Of a stretch of 64,000 bases of DNA, positions 29,485-38,623 are shown in pieces. Below the pieces are notes generated by a model that made no database searches, was not told the origin of the DNA, and worked only from the letters and a program-made list of their open reading frames with translations. The DNA lies in the NCBI GenBank assembly GCA_943788495.1, contig CALSQO010000001.1, forward strand, positions 868,001 to 932,000, given 5' to 3'. The stretch is from UA16 sp905478895 (lineage in GTDB: Bacteria; Bacteroidota; Bacteroidia; Flavobacteriales_D; Sanyastnellaceae). Each line of letters opens with the position of its first letter. Position 1 is the stretch's first letter. The position numbers and the translations under genes are program-made.

Positions 29485-31335
29485 ATGGCGAATACAGCAC
29501 AGTCATCGTATACAGAGGATAATATCCGCTCACTCGATTGGAAGGAACATATCCGGATGCGTCCGGGGATGTACATCGGTAAATTGGGGGATGGCCAATC
29601 CGCTGATGATGGGATTTATGTGTTGTTGAAAGAAATCGTTGACAACTGCATCGATGAGCATGCGATGGGGTTCGGAAAGTCTGTTCGAATCACCATCAAA
29701 GACGGGGAGGTTAAAATCCGTGATTATGGGAGGGGAATCCCGCTCGGTAAAGTTGTCGATGTTGTTTCCAAGATTAATACTGGTGGAAAGTATGACTCTC
29801 GGGCATTTAAAAAGTCTGTAGGCTTGAATGGCGTAGGCGCAAAAGCGGTGAATGCCTTATCCACAGAATTCATTGTAGAGAGTTATCGGGAGGGCGAGGT
29901 GAAGCGGGCCATCTTCAACAGAGGAGAACTTGTGGACGATCCAAAGCGGCAGAAATCGGAAGAACGCAACGGAACGCTGATTTCCTTCCGTCCGGACCCG
30001 GAAGTATTCAAAGCTTTTGGATACCGCATGGAGCACGTGGAGCGACTGCTGTGGAATTACGCCTACTTGAATACTTCACTGGCACTTTATCTGAACGGGG
30101 AAAAATTCAAGAGTGATAATGGTCTAAAAGACTTGTTGGAAAATGACTTGGACCATTCCCCTCGTTACCCCATCATTCATTTGGTTGGAGAGGACATTGA
30201 AGTTGCCGTTGCGCATACCGATGCATACGGCGAAGACTACCAGAGCTTTGTAAATGGACAATTTACTCCTCAGGGAGGCACTCACCAATCTGCCTTCCGC
30301 GAAGCCTATGTGCGTGTGGTTCGCGACTTTTTCGGGAAGGATTATGATGCAGCAGACATTCGCGGTGGCATATTGGCGGCCTTTTCGGTCAAAGTAGAGG
30401 AGCCGGTGTTTGAGAGTCAAACGAAAACAAAGCTTGGTTCTGCGGATATGGGCCCCGGCCAGCCGACTTTGAAAAGTTTTGTCTATGACTTTTTGAAGCG
30501 TGAGTTGGACAATTTTTTGCATCGCAATCCTGAATCAGCGCAATTGCTGCAGGCGAGGATATTGCAAAGTGAGCGTGAACGAAAGGATTTGGCGGGCATC
30601 AAAAAACTAGCCCGTGAGCGCGCCAAAAAATCCAGTGTTCACAATAAAAAGCTTCGTGATTGCCGCTTGCATTTTGGAGATAAGAAGGAACGCAACGGAG
30701 AATCCACACTGTTCATCACGGAGGGCGATTCGGCGTCAGGCTCGATCACAAAAGCGCGTGATGTTCAAACCCAAGCCGTTTTCAGTTTGAAAGGCAAGCC
30801 TCTTAATTGTTACGGTTTGACGAAAAAAGTGGTGTATGAAAATGAAGAGTTCAACTTGCTTCAAGCAGCCTTAAACATTGAGGACGGCTTGGATAATCTT
30901 CGCTACAACAATGTAGTGATTGCGACCGATGCAGATGTGGACGGCATGCATATTCGATTGCTTCTGATTACATTTTTTCTTCAGTTTTTCCCTGATTTGG
31001 TGAAGCGGGGTCACTTGTACGTGCTTCAAACTCCGCTCTTCCGGGTTCGGAACAAAAAGGAGACCAAGTATTGCTACAGCGAGACAGAAAAACAAGAGGC
31101 GTTAGGAAAACTCGGCGCGAAATCAGAAATCACTCGGTTTAAGGGATTGGGCGAGATTAGCCCCGATGAATTTCGATTTTTCATAGGGGATGATATCCGT
31201 CTGGATCCAGTAGTGATTGGAAAAGAGAGCAGAATCAAAGAAATGATGACGTTTTTCATGGGAAAAAACACACCGGATCGGCAGAATTTCATCATCGAAA
31301 ACCTCAGGGTTGAAAAAGACTTGGTGGACCAATGA
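29485..31335 (+). CDS. parE: DNA topoisomerase IV subunit B (type IIA, ATPase subunit)
   Basis: 616 residues from ATG 29485; a TTG at 29476 is in frame but lies inside the predicted -7 box. GHKL ATPase motifs: EIVDNCIDEHAMG, DYGRGIPLGK, LNGVGAKAVNAL. TOPRIM motifs: FITEGDSASGS and ATDADVDGMHIRLL, which bind the catalytic Mg2+. With ParC it decatenates chromosomes. The stop overlaps the next gene's ATG by 4 bases. The short length and pairing with a GyrA-type subunit in one operon fit topoisomerase IV rather than gyrase B, but the split between the two is not certain from sequence alone. Confidence 0.93.
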   Translation: MANTAQSSYTEDNIRSLDWKEHIRMRPGMYIGKLGDGQSADDGIYVLLKEIVDNCIDEHAMGFGKSVRITIKDGEVKIRDYGRGIPLGKVVDVVSKINTGGKYDSRAFKKSVGLNGVGAKAVNALSTEFIVESYREGEVKRAIFNRGELVDDPKRQKSEERNGTLISFRPDPEVFKAFGYRMEHVERLLWNYAYLNTSLALYLNGEKFKSDNGLKDLLENDLDHSPRYPIIHLVGEDIEVAVAHTDAYGEDYQSFVNGQFTPQGGTHQSAFREAYVRVVRDFFGKDYDAADIRGGILAAFSVKVEEPVFESQTKTKLGSADMGPGQPTLKSFVYDFLKRELDNFLHRNPESAQLLQARILQSERERKDLAGIKKLARERAKKSSVHNKKLRDCRLHFGDKKERNGESTLFITEGDSASGSITKARDVQTQAVFSLKGKPLNCYGLTKKVVYENEEFNLLQAALNIEDGLDNLRYNNVVIATDADVDGMHIRLLLITFFLQFFPDLVKRGHLYVLQTPLFRVRNKKETKYCYSETEKQEALGKLGAKSEITRFKGLGEISPDEFRFFIGDDIRLDPVVIGKESRIKEMMTFFMGKNTPDRQNFIIENLRVEKDLVDQ

Positions 31336-34088
31336 GCGAGGAAAATAAAGATCCAAACGAAGATTTGAATCCAGATGCAGCAAGCAATGCTTCATCAGAT
31401 GAAGCTGTTGAGCATGATTCTGGAAATGATACGGGTGATGGCATGGAACGTGTTATCCAGGTCTCAGGGATGTACAATAATTATTTCTTGGACTACGCGT
31501 CTTACGTTATTTTGGAACGTGCTGTGCCTCACCAGAATGACGGGTTAAAGCCGGTTCAGCGCCGAATATTGCACAGCCTCGATGAATTGGATGACGGCCG
31601 GTTTCACAAAGTAGCCAACGTCATCGGCAACACCATGAAGTACCATCCGCATGGCGATGCCTCGATTGGGGATGCAATGGTGCAATTGGGTCAAAAGGAT
31701 TTGTTGCTCGATTGCCAGGGAAACTGGGGGAATATATTAACAGGAGACCGAGCCGCTGCGCCGAGGTACATCGAGGTGCGTCTGAGCAAACTGGGAAAGG
31801 AGATTTCCTTCAACGCGAAGACCACGACTTGGCTGCAGAGCTACGATGGAAGAAACAAAGAGCCCGACGTTTTACCGGTGAAATTCCCTTTGTTGCTGGC
31901 GTCTGGTGTAGAAGGTATTGCGGTGGGATTGGCGTGTAAGACGTTGCCTCACAACTTTCTCGAGCTGATCGATGCAAGCATCTCTGCGCTTCAAGGAAAA
32001 GGATTCAAACTATACCCAGACTTTCCAACGGGCGGCACAGCGGATGTTGAAGCTTATAATAATGGATTGAGGGGGGGTAAGGTGCGGGTTCGCGGAAGGA
32101 TTGAGAAGGCGGATAATAAGACATTGGTGATTCGTGAACTTCCGTTTGGAGTTACCACCACATCGCTAATAGACAGCGTATTAAAGGCGAACGATAAAGG
32201 GAAAATAAAGATTAAAAAGGTCGAGGATAATACGGCCAATGAGGTGGAAATTGTCGTACATCTCGCCAACAATGTGAGTCCTGACAAAATGATTGGTGCA
32301 CTGTTTGCCTTCACCGACTGTGAAGTGACGATTTCACCCAATTCAACGGTGATTCTCAATGACAAACCTCAATTTTTGGGCGTCACAGATTTGCTCAAAT
32401 TGTCAGCCGAACGCACGAAGGCCTTGTTGAAGCTCGAATTGGAAATTGAGCTTGGAGAACTGCAGGAGAAGTGGCATTTTTCTTCCTTGGAGAAGATTTT
32501 CATCGAGAACCGAATCTACCGCGACATCGAAGAGTGTGAAACGTGGGAAGAAATTATTGGGGCCATTCACAAAGGCCTCAAACCACACACCCAACATTTG
32601 TTGCGCACGGTAACCAATGATGATGTGACACGACTCACAGAAATTCGCATCAAACGCATATCCAAATTTGATGGCTTCAAGGCGGATCAACTGATCGAAG
32701 GATTGGAGGCGGACATCGAGCAAGTCAAGTATCACCTGGCAAATTTGACCGAATACGCGGTGGACTGGTTCAAAATGCTCAAAAAGAAATACGGCAAGGG
32801 CCGCGAGCGGAAGACAGAATTGCGTTCATTCGAATCCATTACGCGGGCAGATGTAGCAGTGGCGAATGTGAAGCTTTATGTTCAGATGCAGGAGGGCTTC
32901 GTAGGCACTGGAATGAAGCGAGGAGAAGGAGAATTCTTATGTGATTGCAGTGACATTGACGACATCATAGTCATCCGGAAGGATGGCGTGATGCAGATCA
33001 GCAAAGTCTCTCAGAAAGCATTCTTCGGTAAAGATTTGTTGCATGTTGGCATCTGGAAGCGTGGGGACGATCGCACCGTCTACAATTGTATATACTTTGA
33101 TGGTGCCTCGGGAAGAAGTCTGATCAAACGATTCAGTGTTCCCGCGATTACGCGCGATCGCGAGTACAATATCACGAAAGGAACGGCCAATTCACGCATT
33201 CTATATTTGACGGCCAACCCCAATGGCGAAGCGGAGTCCGTAAACGTCACTCTTCGCGCGTCCGCGCGGTTGAAAAAGCTTAAGTTAACGGCGGCATTCT
33301 CCGAAATAGCGATTCGGGGACGTGGAGCGGGAGGCAATTTGCTCACAAAACATGCCATTCGGAAAATCGAATTGGGCGAGGAAGGGGTTTCAACTCTAGG
33401 GGCAATGCGGGTATGGTACGATGAAACCGTTCGGACGCTGAATGCGGATGGTCGGGGTCGCTTGCTCGGAGAATTCATGGCAAACGATCGAATCATTGTA
33501 TTCACCTCCTCTGGCGATTATTCGCTCACCGGATTTGACCTGAGTACCCGTTTCGATGACAAAATGATCCACCTGGAGAAATGGCACCCCAAGCGTCCGG
33601 TCACGGCTGTTTACTATGAAGGTGAAAAGGAGGATTGGTATGTGAAGCGATTCTTGCCTGATTTGACGCAAAAGCCTTTTGTGTTCATTGGCGAACACGA
33701 ACAATCCCGTTTGGGAGTGGTCTCGACGGATCACCTTCCAATGGTACGAATCCGATTCAATCGCAGGTTCAAAGAGACGCGGGACCGAGAAGACGAAATC
33801 ATCAATGCGTGTGACTTCATTGCGATAAAAGGGGGACGAGCGCTGGGCAATAAATTGAGTTCATTGCCGGTTACCGAGGTGATCCTTGAACCAAAGGACT
33901 CAGAACGAGAGGCCTTGGCTGAAACAAAGTGGTTGGAAGCCATTGGCGAGGCGCCTTCGCCTCAAGTCCCAGAAGAAACGTCTCAAACCAATCCCAAAGA
34001 AACCATTCCCGCTTCAAAAGCGAAGAACGAAGACAATCCAACCGGCGCTGAAGCTGACAATGATGCTGCTCAGCCCACATTATTCTAA
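31332..34088 (+). CDS. parC: DNA topoisomerase IV subunit A
   Basis: 918 residues. The DNA breakage-rejoining domain begins near residue 45: YASYVILERAVPHQNDGLKP and QRRILHSL. The catalytic tyrosine is in DRAAAPRYIEVRLSK near residue 145. A long coiled-coil tower follows, then a C-terminal beta-pinwheel; GRGAGGNLLTK near residue 660 is a GyrA-box-like loop. An acidic N-terminal extension (about 40 residues) and a charged low-complexity tail (EETSQTNPKETIPASK) are visible. Overlaps parE by ATGA, so the two subunits are made together. Confidence 0.92.
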   Translation: MSEENKDPNEDLNPDAASNASSDEAVEHDSGNDTGDGMERVIQVSGMYNNYFLDYASYVILERAVPHQNDGLKPVQRRILHSLDELDDGRFHKVANVIGNTMKYHPHGDASIGDAMVQLGQKDLLLDCQGNWGNILTGDRAAAPRYIEVRLSKLGKEISFNAKTTTWLQSYDGRNKEPDVLPVKFPLLLASGVEGIAVGLACKTLPHNFLELIDASISALQGKGFKLYPDFPTGGTADVEAYNNGLRGGKVRVRGRIEKADNKTLVIRELPFGVTTTSLIDSVLKANDKGKIKIKKVEDNTANEVEIVVHLANNVSPDKMIGALFAFTDCEVTISPNSTVILNDKPQFLGVTDLLKLSAERTKALLKLELEIELGELQEKWHFSSLEKIFIENRIYRDIEECETWEEIIGAIHKGLKPHTQHLLRTVTNDDVTRLTEIRIKRISKFDGFKADQLIEGLEADIEQVKYHLANLTEYAVDWFKMLKKKYGKGRERKTELRSFESITRADVAVANVKLYVQMQEGFVGTGMKRGEGEFLCDCSDIDDIIVIRKDGVMQISKVSQKAFFGKDLLHVGIWKRGDDRTVYNCIYFDGASGRSLIKRFSVPAITRDREYNITKGTANSRILYLTANPNGEAESVNVTLRASARLKKLKLTAAFSEIAIRGRGAGGNLLTKHAIRKIELGEEGVSTLGAMRVWYDETVRTLNADGRGRLLGEFMANDRIIVFTSSGDYSLTGFDLSTRFDDKMIHLEKWHPKRPVTAVYYEGEKEDWYVKRFLPDLTQKPFVFIGEHEQSRLGVVSTDHLPMVRIRFNRRFKETRDREDEIINACDFIAIKGGRALGNKLSSLPVTEVILEPKDSEREALAETKWLEAIGEAPSPQVPEETSQTNPKETIPASKAKNEDNPTGAEADNDAAQPTLF

Positions 34089-34094
34089 TGTTGA

Positions 34095-35516
34095 ATGCGA
34101 TTTTTTATATCAATCATCCTTCTGGCGCTAATTGCCGGATGCGGAGTGCCAGCGGCGAATCAGCCAACGGCAGTCGCAGAACAAGTGGGCGGAGGAAACG
34201 CTTTGGACAAACTGGTTCACCCAACTTGGTCGAAAAATGCCACCATTTATGAGCTCAATGTTCGCCAACATACGGCAGAGGGAACCTTCAGTGCGGCCAC
34301 CAGAGACTTGCCGCGAATCAAAGAGCTGGGAGCGGATATCGTTTGGCTAATGCCCATTCATCCGATTGGTTTGGTCAATCGGAAAGGAGGAGAGAATAAG
34401 AATAATTACTTAGCAGAACCCGGATCGGGCAGCCTCGGTAGCCCATACAGCGCTCGAGATTACTATGGCATCAATCCCGAATTTGGAGCGGCGTCTGATA
34501 TGCAACGATTTGTGCAAACAGCGCACGATTTGGGTATGAAGGTTGTTTTGGATTGGGTGGCCAATCACACCTCTTTTGACAGCGACTGGACGGAAAAACA
34601 CATCGGCTATTTTTTATTGGATGATGCGGGTAATCTCCAGCCACCCACTGGCACAGACTGGTGGGATGTGACTCAGTTGGACTGGGAGAACGGTGTCGAG
34701 TCAGGTTTGTATGACGCCATGGCCGACGCTTTGGAGTATTGGGTACGTGAGTTTGGTATTGATGGGTTTCGCTGCGACGTTGCGGGCAAAGTGCCAACAG
34801 ATTTTTGGAACAAGGCACGTCGTCAATTGGAAGCCATCAATCCGGAGGTGTTCATGCTTGCAGAAGCTGAGGTGCCCGAGCATCATACCCGCGCATTCGA
34901 TATGTCTTATGCTTGGGAGATGCACCACATCATGAATGAAGTAGCCAAAGGGAATTGGTCTGTTGATTCGATTCGCACGGCTGTGCCCGAGCAACTTGAA
35001 CGATTTGGTGAAGATGCGTTTCGCATGATGTTCGTGACGAACCACGACGAAAATTCATGGAATGGCACCATCGATGAGCGAATGGGGATGAACGGCGACG
35101 CCATGGCTATTTTGGCCGGAACCTTGACGGGCATGCCCTTGGTATACTCGGGCCAGGAATCTGGATCAACAAAACGACTGCGGTTTTTTGAAAAGGACAC
35201 CGTGGAATGGGGCGGCTACACGAAAAAGGAGTTGTATCAGACAATTTATCGACTTCACCATGAGGAAGAGGCCCTATGGAACGGAACGTATGGAGCGCAA
35301 CCGGTGTTCGTCGATCTTGATTCTGATGATGCATTGGCTTGGACGCGAAGCAAACACGAAAGTCAAGTAGCCGTAGCTGTCAATTTTGGCGACGAATCCG
35401 TGACCATCCCAATGGAATTGGCGAGCGATTGGCTCACGGTGTGGGGGAAAGTAGCCGCCTCAGATCGCGTTATTATCCCTCCTCATTCTGCATCGGTTTG
35501 GGTGAAAGGCAATTAA
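34095..35516 (+). CDS. Alpha-amylase family (GH13) lipoprotein
   Basis: 473 residues. The lipoprotein signal MRFFISIILLALIAGCG puts it in the envelope. The GH13 TIM barrel shows conserved regions: VVLDWVANHTS (region I), GIDGFRCDVAG (nucleophile Asp), FMLAEAEVPEH (acid/base Glu) and FVTNHDENSW (transition-state Asp). It should hydrolyse or transfer alpha-1,4/1,6-glucans or maltodextrins. It lies 6 bases after parC and 6 before mgsA, so it is read from the same unit though not functionally related in an obvious way. Confidence 0.9.
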   Translation: MRFFISIILLALIAGCGVPAANQPTAVAEQVGGGNALDKLVHPTWSKNATIYELNVRQHTAEGTFSAATRDLPRIKELGADIVWLMPIHPIGLVNRKGGENKNNYLAEPGSGSLGSPYSARDYYGINPEFGAASDMQRFVQTAHDLGMKVVLDWVANHTSFDSDWTEKHIGYFLLDDAGNLQPPTGTDWWDVTQLDWENGVESGLYDAMADALEYWVREFGIDGFRCDVAGKVPTDFWNKARRQLEAINPEVFMLAEAEVPEHHTRAFDMSYAWEMHHIMNEVAKGNWSVDSIRTAVPEQLERFGEDAFRMMFVTNHDENSWNGTIDERMGMNGDAMAILAGTLTGMPLVYSGQESGSTKRLRFFEKDTVEWGGYTKKELYQTIYRLHHEEEALWNGTYGAQPVFVDLDSDDALAWTRSKHESQVAVAVNFGDESVTIPMELASDWLTVWGKVAASDRVIIPPHSASVWVKGN

Positions 35517-35522
35517 GAAATC

Positions 35523-35903
35523 ATGAAAAATGGCACCATTGCGTTGATTGCGCATGACGGGAAGAAGGACGAGCTCGTCGAATTTGTCCTCCAGCACCAG
35601 GAGTGGTTCAGTGGATTTAACTTAGTGGGCACCGGTACAACAGGGGGGCGGATTGCGAATAAGGGCATGGCCATCGAATGCCTTGCTAGTGGTCCGCTTG
35701 GCGGTGATGCTCAGATTGCAGCGCGCATCACAGAAGGTGGGGTTCATGCAGTGATTTTTTTCCGTGATCCCATGGGCAAACACCCACACGAGCCTGATAT
35801 CAATATGTTGCTTCGTCAATGCGATGTGCATAATATCCCCCTTGCGACCAACCTGGCCACAGCTCAGCTTTTGGTGGGCAATAAGGCATTTGAGCGTGGC
35901 TGA
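35523..35903 (+). CDS. mgsA: Methylglyoxal synthase
   Basis: 126 residues. It converts dihydroxyacetone phosphate to methylglyoxal and phosphate. Residues equivalent to the E. coli catalytic set are present: His in LIAHDGKK, Asp in SGPLGGDAQ, and His in KHPHEPD; VGTGTTGGRI binds phosphate. The C-terminus overlaps the start of prmC by about 8 bases. Its place right after a GH13 gene suggests a role in carbon or phosphate overflow, which is inference. Confidence 0.95.
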   Translation: MKNGTIALIAHDGKKDELVEFVLQHQEWFSGFNLVGTGTTGGRIANKGMAIECLASGPLGGDAQIAARITEGGVHAVIFFRDPMGKHPHEPDINMLLRQCDVHNIPLATNLATAQLLVGNKAFERG

Positions 35904-36828
35904 TTCCAACCAGGGCGCTGAGGACGTTCCGCGAGGACGGGGCCCTTGGCCTCAAATAAATTCCGTTCAAGCGGTATCCAAATGGTTGATGGAACGACTC
36001 AAAAGGAACGATGGAGATGAGCGTGAGCCATTAGCAGTGAGCCGGTTGCTTTTGGATCACGTTTCGGAAATGGACCGTTCCGAGCGCATGAGTCAGCAGT
36101 GGCGTGCATCCGAATCGCAGCTGGAAAAATTGAGTTTACTGGCCGATCGTTGGAGTTCGGACGAACCCCTTCAATACATCTTAAACGAAGCGCATTTTAT
36201 GGGGCTGAAGCTGCAAGCGGACCCAAGAGCCTTAATTCCAAGACCTGAAACAGAAGAGTTGGTGCACGCGTTATTGGACAAGATTCCTCTCGACGTTTCC
36301 GAAGGGTTGCGATTTTTAGATATTGGGACCGGTTCAGGATGCATTGCGCTTGCTTGGAAGTCTCGACGCCCAATGGACCATGTGGTTGGGCTGGACATTT
36401 CCGAGGAGTCCCTTGATCAAGCGAGAATGAATGCCCAGAACCTGCGATTCAATGATGTCGACTGGACGTGCCGTGACATCTTAATGGAGAATCCGGATTG
36501 GCCATTATCACCATTCGATACGGTAGTCTCCAACCCGCCGTACATTCCAAATAATGAGCGGGAAACATTGGCTGATGACGTGGTCAATCAAGAGCCTGAA
36601 ATGGCATTGTTTGTGCCGGATGCAGATCCATTGCTTTTTTACCGACGCATTGTTGAGGGCTGCTTTAAAGAGGGGTGGTTACGGAGCGGAGGGTGGCTCG
36701 GTTTTGAATGCCACCGCGATTTCACCGAAGAAGTATGCGGCTTATTCAACGATGCTTATTGGAGGGATGTTGATCGTCGAAAAGATCTCAACGGAAACTG
36801 GCGAATGGTCTTTGCCCGATTGCGCTAA
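35896..36828 (+). CDS. prmC: Peptide chain release factor N5-glutamine methyltransferase
   Basis: 310 residues from a GTG at 35896 (TTG at 35890 and ATG at 35989 are alternatives). It methylates the GGQ glutamine of release factors RF1 and RF2. SAM-binding FLDIGTGSGCIAL and the catalytic VVSNPPYIPN are both intact, and the N-terminal helical domain (VSRLLLDHVSEMDR) is complete only with the upstream start. An open frame reaches back to 35764 but runs inside mgsA. Ends 4 bases before the convergent protease gene. Confidence 0.93.
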   Translation: MADSNQGAEDVPRGRGPWPQINSVQAVSKWLMERLKRNDGDEREPLAVSRLLLDHVSEMDRSERMSQQWRASESQLEKLSLLADRWSSDEPLQYILNEAHFMGLKLQADPRALIPRPETEELVHALLDKIPLDVSEGLRFLDIGTGSGCIALAWKSRRPMDHVVGLDISEESLDQARMNAQNLRFNDVDWTCRDILMENPDWPLSPFDTVVSNPPYIPNNERETLADDVVNQEPEMALFVPDADPLLFYRRIVEGCFKEGWLRSGGWLGFECHRDFTEEVCGLFNDAYWRDVDRRKDLNGNWRMVFARLR

Positions 36829-36832
36829 TGCC

Positions 36833-38488
36833 TTAGCGCTCAAACTGGAGGTACAGTGCCTCTTCAATGACGTGGGTTGGAATTGCAAATCCAATTCCTT
36901 CAACACCCAATCCAAGTACTTTTTCATTCACAACTCCGATCAAGGTGCCTTCGGCATTGATCAAAGCTCCTCCACTGTTTCCGGGGCTTATGCTCACATC
37001 CGTTTGAATCAATGTTCGCTCGCCGTCCTTTCGTTTCCCGGAAATGATTCCCTTGGTCACGGATGCTCCCAAATCAATGTCGTAAGGCGTGCCCATGGCA
37101 TAGGCTTCTTCTCCAACATGGATGGATTCAGATAGGTCGAGGGCAAAAGGACGCAAACCAACCGTGTCGACCTTCAGCAAGGCCAGGTCATAGACTGGAT
37201 GATAGCGCAAGATTTGTGCATTCGCTGTCTCACCGGAATTGAAATAGACGGTATAGGCCAAAGTAGTATCGCTCACCACGTGCTGATTGGTCACAATGTA
37301 GCCGTCGCTGCTGATGATACAGCCGCTTCCGTGGCCATCTGAAGCAGCAATGGTGACCACAGACTCAAGTGCATCTGCAACTTTTCCACTAGGTTCTGCT
37401 CGATCGGAAATGGAAATGGTCTTCCAATCCTTTTTCCATTCTTTTTCCAGGTTTTCGATGCGTCCCAGTCGCTTTTCAAGAGAAGGCACCTCCAATGCCT
37501 GAAACATGGATTCAACCATCGCTTCTGCGATTAAATCACGGTCGAATCCCGGGTCTGAAAAATTATACAACGACCAATTGGACTGGTTCTCAATCGTTAC
37601 GGTATCCGTTTCCAATCCAAAAGCGTTGTAGAGCCACCAAGCGGTTTTCAGATTGTACCGAACGATTCCTTGTACCCGGTGTTCATTGACTTCGAACAAT
37701 TGCCCATTCAAAAGGATGGCATCTCCTTTGTGGAACATCCCGTCCATCATCTCTGGAAAATACCCTTGTTTTTGGAGCACTTCATTCAAGTCCTCATCCA
37801 GGTTGGAGTATTGGATTTGAACGGGCTCATCGGAGGAACTGATGAATTCTACGCGATTATCCTCGTAGCGCTCAATGTTCTGGAAATACATCCAGGAGTG
37901 GCCGCCTTCCGGAATTTCCATATGGAACCCCTCTACGCGCAATGGCGGTCGATTTGGCTTGGCTACCGGATAGGGCGCAAGTGGCGGAAATGAATAGCTC
38001 CTCGCGTATACCCGGCGAGGTTTCATGAAAATTCCGCCGGCGTTCAGTGCTGCAGTTCCCAAAGCTGCGATGGCTAACTTCGGTTGTTCAAAATTGCCAA
38101 GAGCAAGTCCACCCAATCCAAGGCCAGCAACAACCGCCGCACCATCCGCAAACTTCATTGGATTCATTTGATTTGGGAAGAGAGGCTGAACAGCAGGATA
38201 ATGCCCGGTACGTTCCATGCGAATCAAGTGCACGGGTTCTTTGTTGCTCAGCATTACGGTGCCAGCCCCCTCGGCAATGGGCCGAAAGTGATAGCCCGAG
38301 CTCCAATCCCATGCGTCCTTCGAAAGTGTTGTTTGGTCCGCACTTGCATGGTCGATGCGTACCGTGGATCGGGTGTGCTGATTGAGGGCTGAGCAACTTG
38401 TCGCCATCGTGGCTAAGCCGACGACGCCCCACGTTGCCCAACGAAACAGACGCGGCTGGGAGATGGGAGTGAAGGCAATTGACAACAT
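36833..38488 (-). CDS. HtrA-like trypsin-fold serine protease with a large unassigned N-terminal region
   Basis: 551 residues. The N-terminus (ATMATSCSALNQ) reads as a lipoprotein signal. Residues of about 40-360 are beta-rich and match nothing I recognise, except two short hydrophobic alanine/glycine segments (VAGLGLGGLALGNF). Residues from about 370 to the end are a trypsin-like domain: VTNQHVVS (His), YDLALLKVD (Asp) and SPGNSGGALI (Ser), an intact triad. There is no PDZ domain after it, unlike DegP/DegS. It probably acts in the periplasm on misfolded or specific envelope proteins. The substrate is unknown. Confidence 0.85.
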   Translation of the reverse strand: MLSIAFTPISQPRLFRWATWGVVGLATMATSCSALNQHTRSTVRIDHASADQTTLSKDAWDWSSGYHFRPIAEGAGTVMLSNKEPVHLIRMERTGHYPAVQPLFPNQMNPMKFADGAAVVAGLGLGGLALGNFEQPKLAIAALGTAALNAGGIFMKPRRVYARSYSFPPLAPYPVAKPNRPPLRVEGFHMEIPEGGHSWMYFQNIERYEDNRVEFISSSDEPVQIQYSNLDEDLNEVLQKQGYFPEMMDGMFHKGDAILLNGQLFEVNEHRVQGIVRYNLKTAWWLYNAFGLETDTVTIENQSNWSLYNFSDPGFDRDLIAEAMVESMFQALEVPSLEKRLGRIENLEKEWKKDWKTISISDRAEPSGKVADALESVVTIAASDGHGSGCIISSDGYIVTNQHVVSDTTLAYTVYFNSGETANAQILRYHPVYDLALLKVDTVGLRPFALDLSESIHVGEEAYAMGTPYDIDLGASVTKGIISGKRKDGERTLIQTDVSISPGNSGGALINAEGTLIGVVNEKVLGLGVEGIGFAIPTHVIEEALYLQFER

Positions 38489-38623
38489 GTTCCAAATATG
38501 GCGAGGGTGGGCAGGTAAATGACCTCATGGGGTCTCATGTTTTCCGATTGAATTGTGGATTTCTTGTGCTTGAAATTGATCAAAACCCTTCGCTTTGGGT
38601 CCGCATCATGCTAAATTTCAACC

